Assembly (NCBI RefSeq): GCF_001625215.2 | Contig: NC_030381.2 | Span: 15,649,131 to 15,713,130, forward strand | DNA: 64,000 nt | From: Daucus carota subsp. sativus | Taxonomy: Eukaryota > Streptophyta > Magnoliopsida > Apiales > Apiaceae | Reading direction: 5' to 3' | Part shown: positions 10,485-22,078 of the stretch, in pieces | How the letters are laid out: the number at the start of each line of letters is the position of its first letter | How positions within the stretch are numbered: the first letter of the stretch is position 1 | The notes under the pieces: generated by a model | What the model saw: the letters and a program-made list of their open reading frames with translations, nothing else | Databases searched by the model: none | Told to the model about the DNA's origin: nothing | Made by a program: the position numbers and the translations under genes

Positions 10485-11975
10485 TGCATCTAGCACTAAT
10501 TAATTTGAATGAAATTCATCTTATTTATTGGAAAGCAAGAGAGAAGTACACCTTAGGGAGATGTATGATTACAAATTACACAACACATGAGAAGTGGTCA
10601 CAGAATGCAGAATAGAAGTAGCAACTTTAGGATCTGGATACCCTCTTACTTTTATTATGACAAATGTGATTCCTTTTCATTCTAAAAGGTCAACTTATAG
10701 AAGTTATCTATATGTATGAACTGATGAGTTGAGTTTCTTATCTTCTGAATCACTCTTAATTATATTCTTCCTACTACTTGCTAAATTTGATGAAGAAATG
10801 ATGCGAACGATCCTACACTCTACAGAAAACATCATTTTCAAGTATATATAGGTCTGGACCTTAGATGTCGATTCACAAAAAGAGAACTTGTTTTATATGA
10901 TGGTTGTCGAGCAGTGATATGTTGAAATAGAACATAGAATAAATTGTTGCCTATATATTCTCTTGCTGGATATTCTTCATTTTTTTTGTACATGATGATA
11001 CATTTCATAAACGAATGTACAATGCACGATGCATTGTGCAACAAAGATAAAATGATCAGTGAACAAGGAATCCTTTCTGGTCCAATTTCCAAACTTCTTG
11101 TACATCAATGTTAAACGGTGCAGGTCAAACAGCATCGTTTTCTTGTGTAACCGCTTATTTCGTGTTGCTAAGTAATCTCTCAACATTTTTAATAATAACT
11201 AATCTTAGTTCTTCGTTAATTATTTCGTCTCTATGTAATCCGGAATCATTTCTAATTAATTATAGAAAATATCGACATCCTTCAAATCTATAAACCATGA
11301 TAACGTAGATATATCAACTACTCCTACTCCTAAATATAGCGCTCTGATAAAAATCTAATCTAACATAGCTGTGTTGACTTGATCGCATGTAACTCGCAAA
11401 AATATCCGACATCTATCAAGTCGAGACATCTCTCCAGTCTCAAACAATTAAAAATCTGAAATCCCCTAATTTCATATTTCGATTATTTAAGAAAACCTTC
11501 AACATGTTCCTTGAACATGTTGTACATGTTACAAATTCGGGAAAGTAGTCGGGAGATCTGTTGCTCCTCGAGGTATGTTTTTCAAAATGATATGACTGGC
11601 TTCTAATTATATTCTTATACTCTGCATAATGATAATAATTTGGTTGTTTGGTAACACTAACAACTATATACGAAGCGTTATATCTTATTCCTTGAAAAAG
11701 GTTAGGATTATACAATAATAATTCGTATATAATATTTAAATATAAGATAAAATTTATACATTAGATGTTTTAAATCAAATCAAAACAAGTTTTCAAATTG
11801 AATATGTTCTCTTCTTTTTGAGTTCTAAATAAAATAGAAGGCAGATTTATAAAAATCAAATACAAGTAAATTGTGTAATTAGATACGACTTATATTTTTT
11901 TATATCTTTTAAATATCGTATAATGAAGTATCAGGTTTTATTATTTGATAACCAATTAAATTTACATCATAATAA

Positions 11976-12012
<37 letters not shown>

Positions 12013-12388
12013 TTTTATTTATAAAAAATATTTAAATATAAAATATAAATAATACTTCAATGTTCTAAATTCATTAAAAATAAGAAATAGATTTTGTAAA
12101 TAGAATATGTGGTGTCATGTCATTTTTATATTCTGAACAAAAGAGAAGGAGGGTTTCTAAAAATCATATAGAAGTAGGTTTTATGACTAGAATAAAAAAA
12201 AATTCTTTTTATTCTAAACCAAATAAAATGAGGTTTTATTAATAGAATATGATACTTTTAGAAAATTCATAACTATTTAATCTACTTTATATTTTCCGTT
12301 CGAATTTAAATATGATTAACTGTTATATTATCACCAAATCTTTTTATTTTTAGTGAAATAAAATCTTGACTTTGATCATGTATGTATC
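10485..12388. other. AT-rich intergenic DNA
   Basis: No supported gene. Short open frames here (for example around 10838-11293 and 11440-11715) have no recognisable domain and overlap on both strands. The stretch 11810-12240 holds loosely repeated AT-rich motifs, and an (AT)n tract lies at 11978-12006. Confidence 0.6.
11978..12006. repeat. (AT)n microsatellite
   Basis: About 14 uninterrupted TA dinucleotides in AT-rich intergenic DNA. Confidence 0.95.
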
Positions 12389-13130
12389 TGTAATGCCCCG
12401 AGATCTGTATCTCTTGTATCTAGGCTGCTGCGCTATTCGGCAAACCTGTCTTATATTACATAACTCGGCCCCGCAAGACCAGGGTCGATTATCCGCTTAT
12501 AGCTAATTTAGAATATTATTACAACAATAAGTTCAGAAATACAAACAACTAAAATAAACATAAATACCATTGACACAAGAACTAGCCATCACACCCTTCA
12601 TCTTGTAACGGCCCCACGCCTTGTCATTGCCCTTGCTATTGTGCGCTTCCGGACTGTCCTTCGTATCCGTGGCATATTGAGTAGTCTTTACTATTTATAG
12701 AGAATTAATAATTGCAAGTATGAGCAATTGAATGCTCAACGAGTCCACATTTTAATTAAAAACAACACAAAGTATATCACTAGTGCATTTATACAGATAC
12801 GACAAATTAAACAGATTCAAAGGAAGAGCTGCAATTAAACACATATAGTCAAGAAAACAAAAAATAACTGATACTGGTCTACATCCCGACAGTTCCACTA
12901 CATGGCTCGCTCATCGTCATTAAGAGAAAACCAACCATGTGTCACACTTACAGTCTGATCGCGACCGTCGATTGACGCCACACAATTTATCCCACTCTTT
13001 GCTAGCATAAAGGTTATCATCATTTTTACTTTTTAAAGTCGTCTCAAAAAGTGACAATAAATATTCTCGTTTCCACCACGAATATACAACATTCGTGTTG
13101 ACCAGTTTATAGGAAAACTCAATTCTTCTC
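12389..13130 (-). mobile_element. Decayed LTR fragment, related to the LARD-like element
   Basis: Begins TGTAATGCCCCGAGATCTG. It later contains TGAGCAATTGAATGCTCAACGAG and a downstream patch, ATGGCTCGCTCATCG. These align in the same order with the start of the LTR at 41924 (CCGAGA at its edge, TGAGCAACAATGCTCAGCAAG some 500 bp in, and a CATGCTCTGTCACTGG patch). It is therefore probably a minus-oriented LTR remnant of a related Ty3/gypsy family. It lies just outside the CACTA element and may be part of its insertion target. The right end is uncertain. Confidence 0.5.
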
Positions 13131-13252
13131 AAATACAACCTTCAACCTCCTTCTTAGATGCGAACAAATGCAACCTTAAGATGCAGAACAAGTCTTCTTG
13201 GAGTACAAAGAAATCAAATAATCCAAATAAAAATGTATTCAAAAACAAAAAT

Positions 13253-13480
13253 CACTACACCATAAATGTCCTATTACGACCCCCCTCCTACTGAATGTTA
13301 GCTAATATGTTACCTTAGACATACTACTTATAGTCTTATTTAACACTTTGTTTTTTGTGTCACCTTAGAGAAAACTCTAATGTTATATTAGATACAAAGT
13401 GTTGAAGTTTGGATCATAAATGTATGAATGTTATCTTAGAGTATTTAAATTAAATATTATTTTGACAAGAATTTCGGGTG
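13253..13480. repeat. CACTA terminal and subterminal repeats
   Basis: The terminus CACTACACC is followed by several short direct repeats built on TTACCTTAGA, TCACCTTAGAG and TTATCTTAGAG. Subterminal motifs of this kind are where the TNPA-type protein binds in the En/Spm family. Confidence 0.65.
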
Positions 13481-13789
13481 ATATATTTAGGTGATATAAA
13501 ACTTAATAAGTGAGTTATAAGTTGATATACGAGTTTTTTACATAAAAAATTAAAATAAGAATTTGTAAAATAAAAAATTTAAAAAAGTTAATATAAGATT
13601 TTTAAAATTAATAAAAAAACAAAAAAAAACAAACCCACTATTTTAATTATATGAGCTGCATTGATATATAAGTTTTAAAAATAAAAATAAATGGATATGT
13701 AATATATGAGTTTATAGTAATTAACAAAGGAAATATAAATAATATCGTTTTTGTAAAATAATTAATAAATATTAATATTAATATATAAA

Positions 13790-14690
13790 TGGTAGATGGA
13801 CTCAACACATATTTTGGGCTGGGCGGCAAAAATTTGGGCTGAGCGGCAAAATTTCAGACAATCCCCGCACTTAAACTTTTCGGACAAAACACAAAACTCT
13901 CTCTCGACACAAAACTCTCTCTCACTAAACACAAAACTCTCATCTCTCTCGACAGCTAATCTCTCTGAGCTCCAGCTAATCTTTCTGAGTTCGCGTCTCA
14001 CTTCACTCTGTGGCTCGCGTCTCACTTTCACTCTCTGAGCTCAATCTCTAGTATGTAAACCGGGGCTCAATCGATTTACTCATATCAGGGCTCAATCGAA
14101 TTCGCTTCTTCAAAATGGAGTTTCAGTCGATTTGATTTTGTTTATGTTTTTGTTATGCAATTGATTTTGTTTCTCTAATCTCGGTCTCTATGTCTTCATT
14201 TCAGGTGTTTTTCAAGTTAGGGTTTCGAGCTAGGGCTTCAAATTGATTTAAGGTACATTCTAATTAAAATATTAAGGCTGATATTGTGTATGATTTTAGG
14301 TTTGTTTTTATGTTTTCATTTTTCATTAAAATTATTACTCTGTTTGTATGATTTTATGTTTGTTTGTATGTTTTCATTTTATGTTTGTTTGTATATTCTA
14401 ATTAAAATATTAGGGCTGATTTTGTTTGTATGCTTTCATTTTTCATTAAAATATTGGGCTTTGATTCATTTTTCATTTTGTATTTTCTTTTGCTTTGTTC
14501 CAGTACTCTGTTTTGATTTGGTACTGTGTTGTGATGTTTTCTTTTATTTTGTGTGTTTGTGTGCACTGCATATTCATCATTTTTATTTATTTATTGTTTT
14601 TTTGTGCACTGCATCTTCATCATTGAGAAATTGATTTATAAACTCATTATTAATCAAGAATCTGTATAGTAGTAGTAATATATATATGTA
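13790..14690 (+). other. CACTA transposase leader and start of its first intron
   Basis: CT-rich transcribed-leader-like DNA at 13860-14050 contains repeated ACACAAAACTCTCTCTC motifs. A candidate donor follows at 14252 (GGTACATTC after TTTAA). From there the DNA is T-rich and intron-like. A stretch of about 65-90 bp containing ATTCTAATTAAAATATTA is repeated near 14254 and 14394. The Helitron inserts at 14690/14691, so the Helitron lies within this intron. Confidence 0.5.
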
Positions 14691-14717
14691 CTAGTATTTA
14701 AGCCCGCGCTGCTGGGC
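14691..14717 (-). other. Helitron 3' terminus (hairpin plus CTAG)
   Basis: The minus strand reads GCCCAGCAGCGCGGGC, TTAAATA, then CTAG, with T as the next host base. The hairpin stem is only four perfect pairs, with an A-C mismatch next, so it may have decayed by one mutation. Confidence 0.7.
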
Positions 14718-15160
14718 ATCGACATAATAAATTTGTTTGTAACTGATAAAATTCGTAGTTTGTTCAATAATACTGCCAAGAGAGAGATTGTATGTATTTG
14801 ATAAATACTTAAACGTGAAAATAATGAGTTGATTTAAACCAAACGTAGCATGGTAAAGTCCCAAGTGTTAATAGTTGAAAATAGATTGCAAATGACATAA
14901 GAGTTACAGAGTTCTTAATACAGAGTTCTTAAAACAGAGTTATAAAAACCTACGACACCATTATCTTAAGAATAATACAAAGTTTTTAATATGGCTTGCA
15001 AACCATATCCAAATGCAGAATTAGAAATTACAAAGTTCTCAAACATTATTACAGAACCATACATTACATAAGATAAGTAAGACGATTGAATAATTGGAGT
15101 AGCATCATGGAATGATGGAGGTAGTAGAGTCCTCTTGTAGGTGTCTTTCATTTGCGAACA

Positions 15161-16297
15161 TCAATGGAGATGCCAATTTGCCAATCTGTACCATTCAATC
15201 GGTTAACATTTATTTACAAAAACATTAATTACATAGGAGAATTTACTAACCTCAAAGAATCTCTCAGATCCTCCACAGCTTCATGATGAAGATTCATGAA
15301 AAACCTCGTCGCAGGATAGTTTGTCAACTTCACCTCACCTAAAACGTTAAGTTGACAATGTGTTTATAAAGATATAAATAAACAGGAATCTATTCTTTTG
15401 AGGACTACCTTGGATCATGCGAGCTTTGACACTGGATATGATAAGGATTACTGGATGCTGGCCAGCATTATGGAGTTCCTGATCAAGAGATCGCGCCATT
15501 TCATCAAAGAATATTACTTGTGCAGGACTGCTGTTAAGATATAGATACAAATATTCAGTGATTCAACATGCAATACTTCTATTAAAGCATAGATTTAAAA
15601 AATTAACACAAACTTCAAATCGTTGATGGTAAACTGAATGCTGTTTTTGAGCTGGTTATATTTGTTCCTGTAGGTAGTCATAGGTTGCACTTGTTGTAGA
15701 ACGCCAACAACATCTACATAACAGAATAGTCAGTTACAGAAAACTACACTGGCTTTATAGATTTCTTGTATTAAACAAAAAAAACTGACCGATTAGGAAG
15801 TTGCTTTCCCTTGCAACATCGATTATAGTTGATAAGTTAGTGAACTGAAACACATGACGCTGGATATAATCCACATCTTCAGCTACAAAGATGTTAGTCA
15901 TATGATACAATTGGATGAAGAAATTACTTTCAAAGCATCTTTCAGTTTGCATGGCACCATATTGCCTAACAACAAAGTTATGTACATTATAGGTTTCTCC
16001 CTCCGTAATCAAACCCTGAAGTTGATTCATGTTTGCAGCAGCAATCCAGGCCCGAATACGGCCTCCCTAGTAGTGCAGAAATACCATCATTAATCTAATA
16101 AACCCTGAGGATGAATAATTGGTAGGTAAAGAATTGGTTTCACTTACCAATTCATCGACGAAAATACAGTTTATACCAACTATATCTCCCTGCTGAGTAA
16201 TGGCTTGCCAAATCCTCGTTACTCTGACTTTAAGCCTCCATGCAGTTGTTATTTGCGGGCGTAGATTTGATATCATCTGGTATGGGATCTGAGCCAT
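15161..16297 (-). CDS. RPA70-like protein, short copy (gene 3 of the Helitron set)
   Basis: Six exons on the minus strand with GT-AG borders: 16297-16148, 16066-15790, 15713-15614, about 15532-15411, about 15339-15251, and a last short exon ending at 15161. Exon 1 encodes WRLKVRVTRIWQAI and GINCIFVDEL, the start of the first OB fold of RPA1-like proteins. Exon 2 completes it, and exons 3-5 encode the second OB fold (DVVGVLQQVQ, VIFFDEMA, KLTNYPATRFFMNL). The protein ends right after the second fold and lacks the zinc-ribbon third fold present in genes 1 and 2. Replication protein A subunits bind single-stranded DNA. Helitron copies are thought to assist rolling-circle replication. It is the gene nearest the Helitron 3' end, so the missing C-terminus may be a boundary truncation. 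Confidence 0.72.
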
Positions 16298-16779
16298 GTT
16301 TGTGTGAATATTTTCTTTGAAGTAGAGCTGGTTTTAAAGGCACAGGTGATTGCACTTCTTTCCAAGTTTTACTGCTCTTCCGAGAAGTGTTGTTGGATGG
16401 TAGCTATTATTGAAAGGAATCTGGTTACTTTACCTGAGGATTCCTGTGCATATATGCAGTCCAGTATGAGTGCCCTGCAAAGCCTATGCTAGAAATTTAG
16501 CTTTTCCTCTGGCACCTGCAAAGTTCTATTAGTTTTTGGCATATATATTTGGTGCTTTTCAATAGTCGAATGTGCACACTAATAATCCCAAAAGATTTTT
16601 CACTTGATAATTTCTGAATAATAAAATTTCAGAAGGGTACAACTCCTTGCACAGCAAGGTTAATTGTTCTTTGATGCTAAGAGTAGGCTAAAAGTAATTA
16701 GTCTTTTGCATTAGGGCAAATTTACAGTTTGTGAAAATTGCAACTTTCCAGAGCAGCACCATACAGCAGTGTGCATTTG

Positions 16780-18855
16780 TTAATCTGTTAAGCTGGACTT
16801 TAAGTCCACAGTTGAGATTCCTTGATCATTGTCGGTTGATTCGGCTGCCTGTTATTATAAAAGTATGTTCCAATATCACAAAACCATACTAATTGACAGG
16901 ATGTTGAGTTGTATAAAAATGTACCTGTGATGTTGGTGCACGACTACTGGAAGCACCTTCATTAGCCTCTGCTGGAAGCTTGACAAAACCTCTGCAGATG
17001 TTAGTAGCCCAGTAATACTTGAACTTGTTCAAAACGTTTGCCTCCCTAATATGGATCACTATACTGTATTCCTTATCTGTAATACCAAGCACACATCCCG
17101 GAAAGGCTTGCACACTGAAAATCTGGTGTGAAGAACTCTTAGTTTGATTTCTGCAGTCAATTGAATACGTAAAAGATGACAAATACCTGATCAGCAAAAT
17201 CAGAAGCTCTTCTCCCAGTTATTGCACGCACTTCTCTGTCTCCTAACACTACTGGCATCTGGCCGGTTTGGTCCTCAGCAACAACATGAATTTTAAACCT
17301 ACATGCAAATGGTGGGTGACTATCATAAGGTACTGAACATATAATTGAGAAAATTTGTTAATGGAAGCACTAACTTTTTCTGGGGATACGGAACGTATCT
17401 GTTGCAAGCTTCACATATTGGACATGGATTTCCAACTGTGACCTCCATGTCACAACTTGTGCAAGCATTGTAAAACCAGCTAAAAGTTTCATCAATCTTA
17501 GTAATCTTCACATGTGCCATGAAAAATCCCTGAATAGATCATTTATATTATAAAGTTTAAATAGGAAAGATACTACAGTCATGGTTTAAAGGTAATAGAC
17601 AAAAATTTCTAACTGGCTGAATTTAATAACCTCAATGTCATCTTTTCCCAGGTTTTCAAGTTCTTTAACTGTTGCCATAGCCATTGACTTGACTTTTGGT
17701 TTTCCTAAAGCCTTCTTGGCAAATTCAGGGTTTGTCAACCTAAACAAATGAGTTGTATGTGTTAGGTGGACATAAAGAGCAGCCAGTTATATGGAGATAC
17801 AAAAGTTTAGAGTTTCACTTACAATTTCCTTAGTGTCACTACACTATGGTGCTTGTAGTTGAGATATACAGTTGTCGCTGTGTTGTTTGATATGTCTATC
17901 TCACCTGTAAGTCGATGTAAAATTACAGAAACCATATAAGGAGTGTTAATGATCATCATAGATAGTAAAGTGTTTACCATTCCATTTCCCAACCCTGCAT
18001 CCTGAAATGATGATAATAACTGGCTTTTCCAAACCACTTTTCATAAGCTTATCAAAGTTTTGGCCGAAATTATCCCAGAAAGTAACACTTATGTTTGAAC
18101 TACAAATAAACAGAGAGATGAAAACAGGGCTACTGGGCAGGAGGAGTATAAAATTTGAATACACAGGAAAAAAATTACTTTCCGTCGGTTATATAAAATT
18201 TTGCCTGCCTTTGACTCTGTCCATGTCTGTTTGTTAAATCTCTTATATTGTCATAGTCCTTAATGATTCCCACCACATCTGCATACCACAAAATGAGCTT
18301 GCACCAGATATCTTATCTTAAACACAACAGTTTCAAGAAATGTTAAATTACCTGCTAGGTAAGTAGTTTGTTTAGACAGTTCCTCCAGCTGGCTGTGATC
18401 GTAGAAGTCGAAAGCATTTGCTGGTATTGTGACACCATCATCTGCAAGCTGCTGTATAATTGTGTCTTGATTAAACACCAACTGTGTAGCATTCCTTAAC
18501 ACTCTGAACTTTTCAGTTTGCTTGTAAATTTGGACATCAAAGTTCTTAATGCTGTACACTCTTCCAACATAGACTATGAATTGGAATTCATCAGCACATT
18601 TAGTCGGTACAAATCCATGAATCCTATGTCCCTGCATGAGGTTACCATATTAGTGTTGCAAACAGTTTTCACACTGAGATACCATAAACATCACATATAA
18701 TTTACCTTCTGGTCTATCACAATGACATTGAAACTCTTGAATTCCTCTCCTGATTTTGTAGCTCCTCTCCATAAACGGATGACTCGGACCTTAATTTTGT
18801 ACTGATCAACTCCCGGTTTCAAGTTCTCAACTGCAGTGTAGTGATTGCTTGCCAT
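16780..18855 (-). CDS. RPA70-like single-stranded-DNA-binding protein (gene 2)
   Basis: A multi-exon minus-strand gene starting at the ATG at 18855 (MASNHYTAVENLKPG). It contains a first OB fold (KIKVRVIRLWRG, then HRIHGFVP to YLAGN, about 18637-18350) and a second OB fold (DVVGIIKDY, ISVTFWDNFGQNF, about 18280-17950). A third OB fold carries a zinc ribbon, with cysteines in CTSCDMEV and NPCPICEACNRYVPYP (about 17480-17385). The last exon ends in KSSLTD and a stop at 16780. Exon borders are GT-AG where checked. This is the DBD-A, -B, -C order of RPA1, without the N-terminal RPA70N domain, as in other plant RPA1-like proteins. It is head-to-tail with genes 1 and 3, presumably by tandem duplication. 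No disabling change was seen, although not every junction was phase-checked. Confidence 0.75.
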
Positions 18856-19190
18856 TGTCTTAAATTGCTGTGGGAAACAAAGACTTCATCTGTGCTTATA
18901 TACATGAGTTAATTCCTTACCAGAATTAATTGTTTACACCTAACATAATATGCATTTATGTGACAAACATAACACTTGAACTAATAGAAGCAAACAGTTC
19001 AAACATAACCATTTAGTTGTGACAGCAACAAAAATAAGTTCACAATATTACAGACCTTAACAGTTAAAAATAAAAAGTACAGATAGTGACCAAAGTAGTT
19101 TGTTCTGGTACATGAGGTGAACTGAAATAAACACAAAAGTTGATGACCATCATTGAATTTGTTGGATGGCAACATTGATCACCGGGATTC

Positions 19191-21674
19191 TCATTTAGAA
19201 ATCTGAAACAAAAGAGAAGATTTGTTGGGTTGTTTTTGGCATGGGAAAAAATGCATTACTAAATTGCAAGCTAAGCATACCTTCTCCAATTTAATTTTCT
19301 TCACCAGAGGAGAAACGGATGCATCTGTAGGATTGAAAGCCAAAGATTCGGAAATATTTCGTGGTCTTGTTTTCATGTTGGTTGACTTCTCAGTGTTTGG
19401 AGTTTCACTTGCATTTTGCTCTGTCCCAGATTCCTAAAAAAAACAAATTTCATATTACAATATTTTACTTTTAAATGTGACAATGCTATAATTAGTGACA
19501 TACATTGACCAAGGAGATATCTCCGATTTCAACCACAGTTGCACTATTCGGATCAAAACTGTCCCCTTTTTCCTGTGCCTGCAGAATTTCCTTTGCATGG
19601 AAAACGGTCGAACCTTTTTCAACATTTTCCTGGTTGATAGAAAGGTTGATGGTATATTTCTGCTTGAGGAACACTTTCAGAACTTCTGGAAATTTTTCCT
19701 CCTCGGCTTCCTATGTACAACACTTTGAAGTTAACAATAAAGAAACAGGGGGAAATTATTTACGAAATAATTACAGTAATGGAAGAATTACGGACGTCAC
19801 TACAATCAGCATGCAGGTCAATCACTGTTTTATCAATCAGTTTTGTAATCTCGTGATCTGGGAAGATAATTGCAACCGAACCAGTTTCGTCTGAGCATAG
19901 AGTGCATAACCGGAACCTAACAAATATAGATTTTACACATGTATTAGTAAAAGGAAGATGATAATTTAATTTTGTAGCAGTTGGTAAGATTTATGTGCAA
20001 AACGTAGACCTCTTTTCTGGGTATGGGATTATTCGACCACAACCATTAGGACGTGAACATATGAATTTTCCATGCTCAAGTTCCAGTTCTAAATCACAGC
20101 CTGTACACTTCCTGAAGTACCAACTTTTGTTATCAGTAATCCTTTTGACGGTGACCTCACAAAAGATGCTATCCTGTAAAAACAACACTGCATTTGTAAA
20201 TACGGCTTAAATATTATATTCATTTATATAAAAAAAAATAAAAGAAAGACAACCTCTCCGAAATCTTTAGGCAAAGATTTTATATCCTTAACCTTCAATA
20301 TTTTCCTTGGCATTTGAACAACGACCTCCTCCTCCTCTTGTATCTCAACCATAACAGCTTCATTTTTTTTCTCAGAAATACTATAATGCATTGAAATGTG
20401 TCATACTTTTGGAAAAAGAATACATTCTATAATTTTCTAAATATAATTCATAAATGTACTATAAATAAGGTTACCACCTTCTTTTCAACTCATTCATGCA
20501 ATAGTGTTTAGGATTGATATAAACTCTTGTGGCAGGGTAGTTTGACAAATGTGCCAGACCTGTGCATTTGAATATTATCAAATATGGTGAACTGCGTTAA
20601 GGAGCTTAAATAGTACTTATTCCTATTTAGACAGAACCTTCATAGCGACCAACTTTCGCACAGCATATTATAACATAAAGATTCCTGCAGTCGGCGTTGC
20701 GAAAATCCTTCTCCGCTAATTCTCCAAACTGATCAAAAAAGGTTACATGCACACTGGAGCTGTGACAGTAGAAGAACAATTAGTTCATCTCCCAATATGC
20801 ATTGAACTACCTAGAAGTCATTATTGTTTAAATTAATTTTACCTTCCATTGGAGATTTGAAACTTGAAGAGAGTTTTTTCTTCATCATTTTTTTTTTATT
20901 TTGATCAGGTCTTGAACATTTATCACCTTGCCAGCCATGTCTGATAAGAAAAGGCTATGTTACTAAATAAGGATGACATATTTTTGTGGGAATATGTGAC
21001 TCGCAAAAATGTATTACCAATTAAATACCGATTGTCGTCTGCAAGCTTTTCAAGTGCATCATAATGGAATAAGTCAAAAGCATACAACTCAATTGGTAGT
21101 CCAACATCTGTGGCTTTCTTGAAGAGTGTGTGAGGAGTGAAAAAAATATGTTTTTTACTGCGTACAGCTCTGTATTTCTCATCTCCCAAATAATCTTTTA
21201 CTTTAAAATTGGAGATAACATAAATTTCTCCTTCTTTTATCTCCTTCAGCAAGTCACCACAGTATTTGGAATTGGCAAAGGCATGAAGTCTACCATTCTA
21301 TATTCACAAAGCAAGTCAAATTTTAAAGGCAGATACACAAATATTTTCTACATAAAGTATTAAGAAATAGGCACATATTTTAGAGGACTGTACCGAGTCA
21401 TCAATTAGTAGCATGTTAACTCCCCAAAATTCCTGTTTCTCTCTGCTCATGCTCTTCCAGAATGATTGCACTCTTACTCTCAGTTTCCAGTCATAAGTTG
21501 TTGTGTCCACAGTGTCTATAGGACTGTAGGGGCTCAAATCATTCACAATAAACTGCAGGTAGGAAGATATTAATTACATAACAGATAGGTTTAGAGTTAC
21601 AGAATCATTCAATACATATGGTTGAACAAAAGCAGTGAATTATAACTTACAGAGGAAGTTGTTTTCTCCGACAT
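19191..21674 (-). CDS. RPA70-like protein (gene 1), with a possible homopolymer frameshift
   Basis: Starts at the ATG at 21674 (MSEKTTSS). Exons 21674-21651, 21552-21394 and 21297-21018 join in phase into the first OB fold (YDWKLRVRVQSFWKSM to DNRYLIG). Exon 4 starts at 20940 (DMAGKVINVQDL). A second OB fold (SSVHVTFFDQFGELA, HLSNYPATRVYINP) follows, then an acidic linker and a zinc-ribbon third fold (KCTGCDLELELEHGKFIC, GCGRIIPYP). The frame ends with ISK and a stop at 19191. In exon 4 a T10 run (20888-20897, A10 in the gene) puts the upstream frame onto two TGA codons, while one A fewer restores the obvious frame. This may be a real null mutation or a sequencing slip in a homopolymer. The function proposed is the same as for gene 2. 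Confidence 0.7.
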
Positions 21675-22078
21675 CGTCTTCAATTTGAGAGTAGTTGGGC
21701 TGTAAGGAGAAGTTAAAGTTGAGAGTACTTCGTTTCTCTAAGGCGGCTTCTTCTTAATCGAGTAGTGGAGAGCTTTGCCTGCATCGGGAGGAGTGTGTGG
21801 TCTGAGATTCAGACACGGAATTTGTCTTAAGGGTTTAGATTGAGTTGGGTACCTTTAGTCCTTTGTTCACAGTAAAAGAGGATGCAAACAGTACGCGCGC
21901 CATTTCGAGAATTTAGTATCTTGCAAAATGAAAATGCAGTGGCCATTTTGTCTTTATATCCGTTTATATCCGTGAAATTTTTGATATATGACAAATTTAT
22001 ATTTCGTCGGAATACGTAGTAAACGATTTAGCAATATTGTTTAGTAAATTATCAAGAAAATAAAAATAAATATATCAG
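21675..22078. other. Upstream region of RPA-like gene 1
   Basis: No coding sequence seen. It runs from the RPA gene 1 start codon to the tandem array and must contain that gene's promoter. No clear TATA box was assigned. Confidence 0.5.

Noticed and set aside
13762..14038. Opposing short frames (80-89 codons) with Ser/Leu-rich protein
   Set aside because: They come from CT-rich leader repeats (ACAAAACTCTCTCTC). No domain, and both strands are open for the same reason.
14284..14634. 116-codon Phe/Cys/Leu-rich frame
   Set aside because: Product of T-rich intron DNA. It looks like a membrane protein only through composition.
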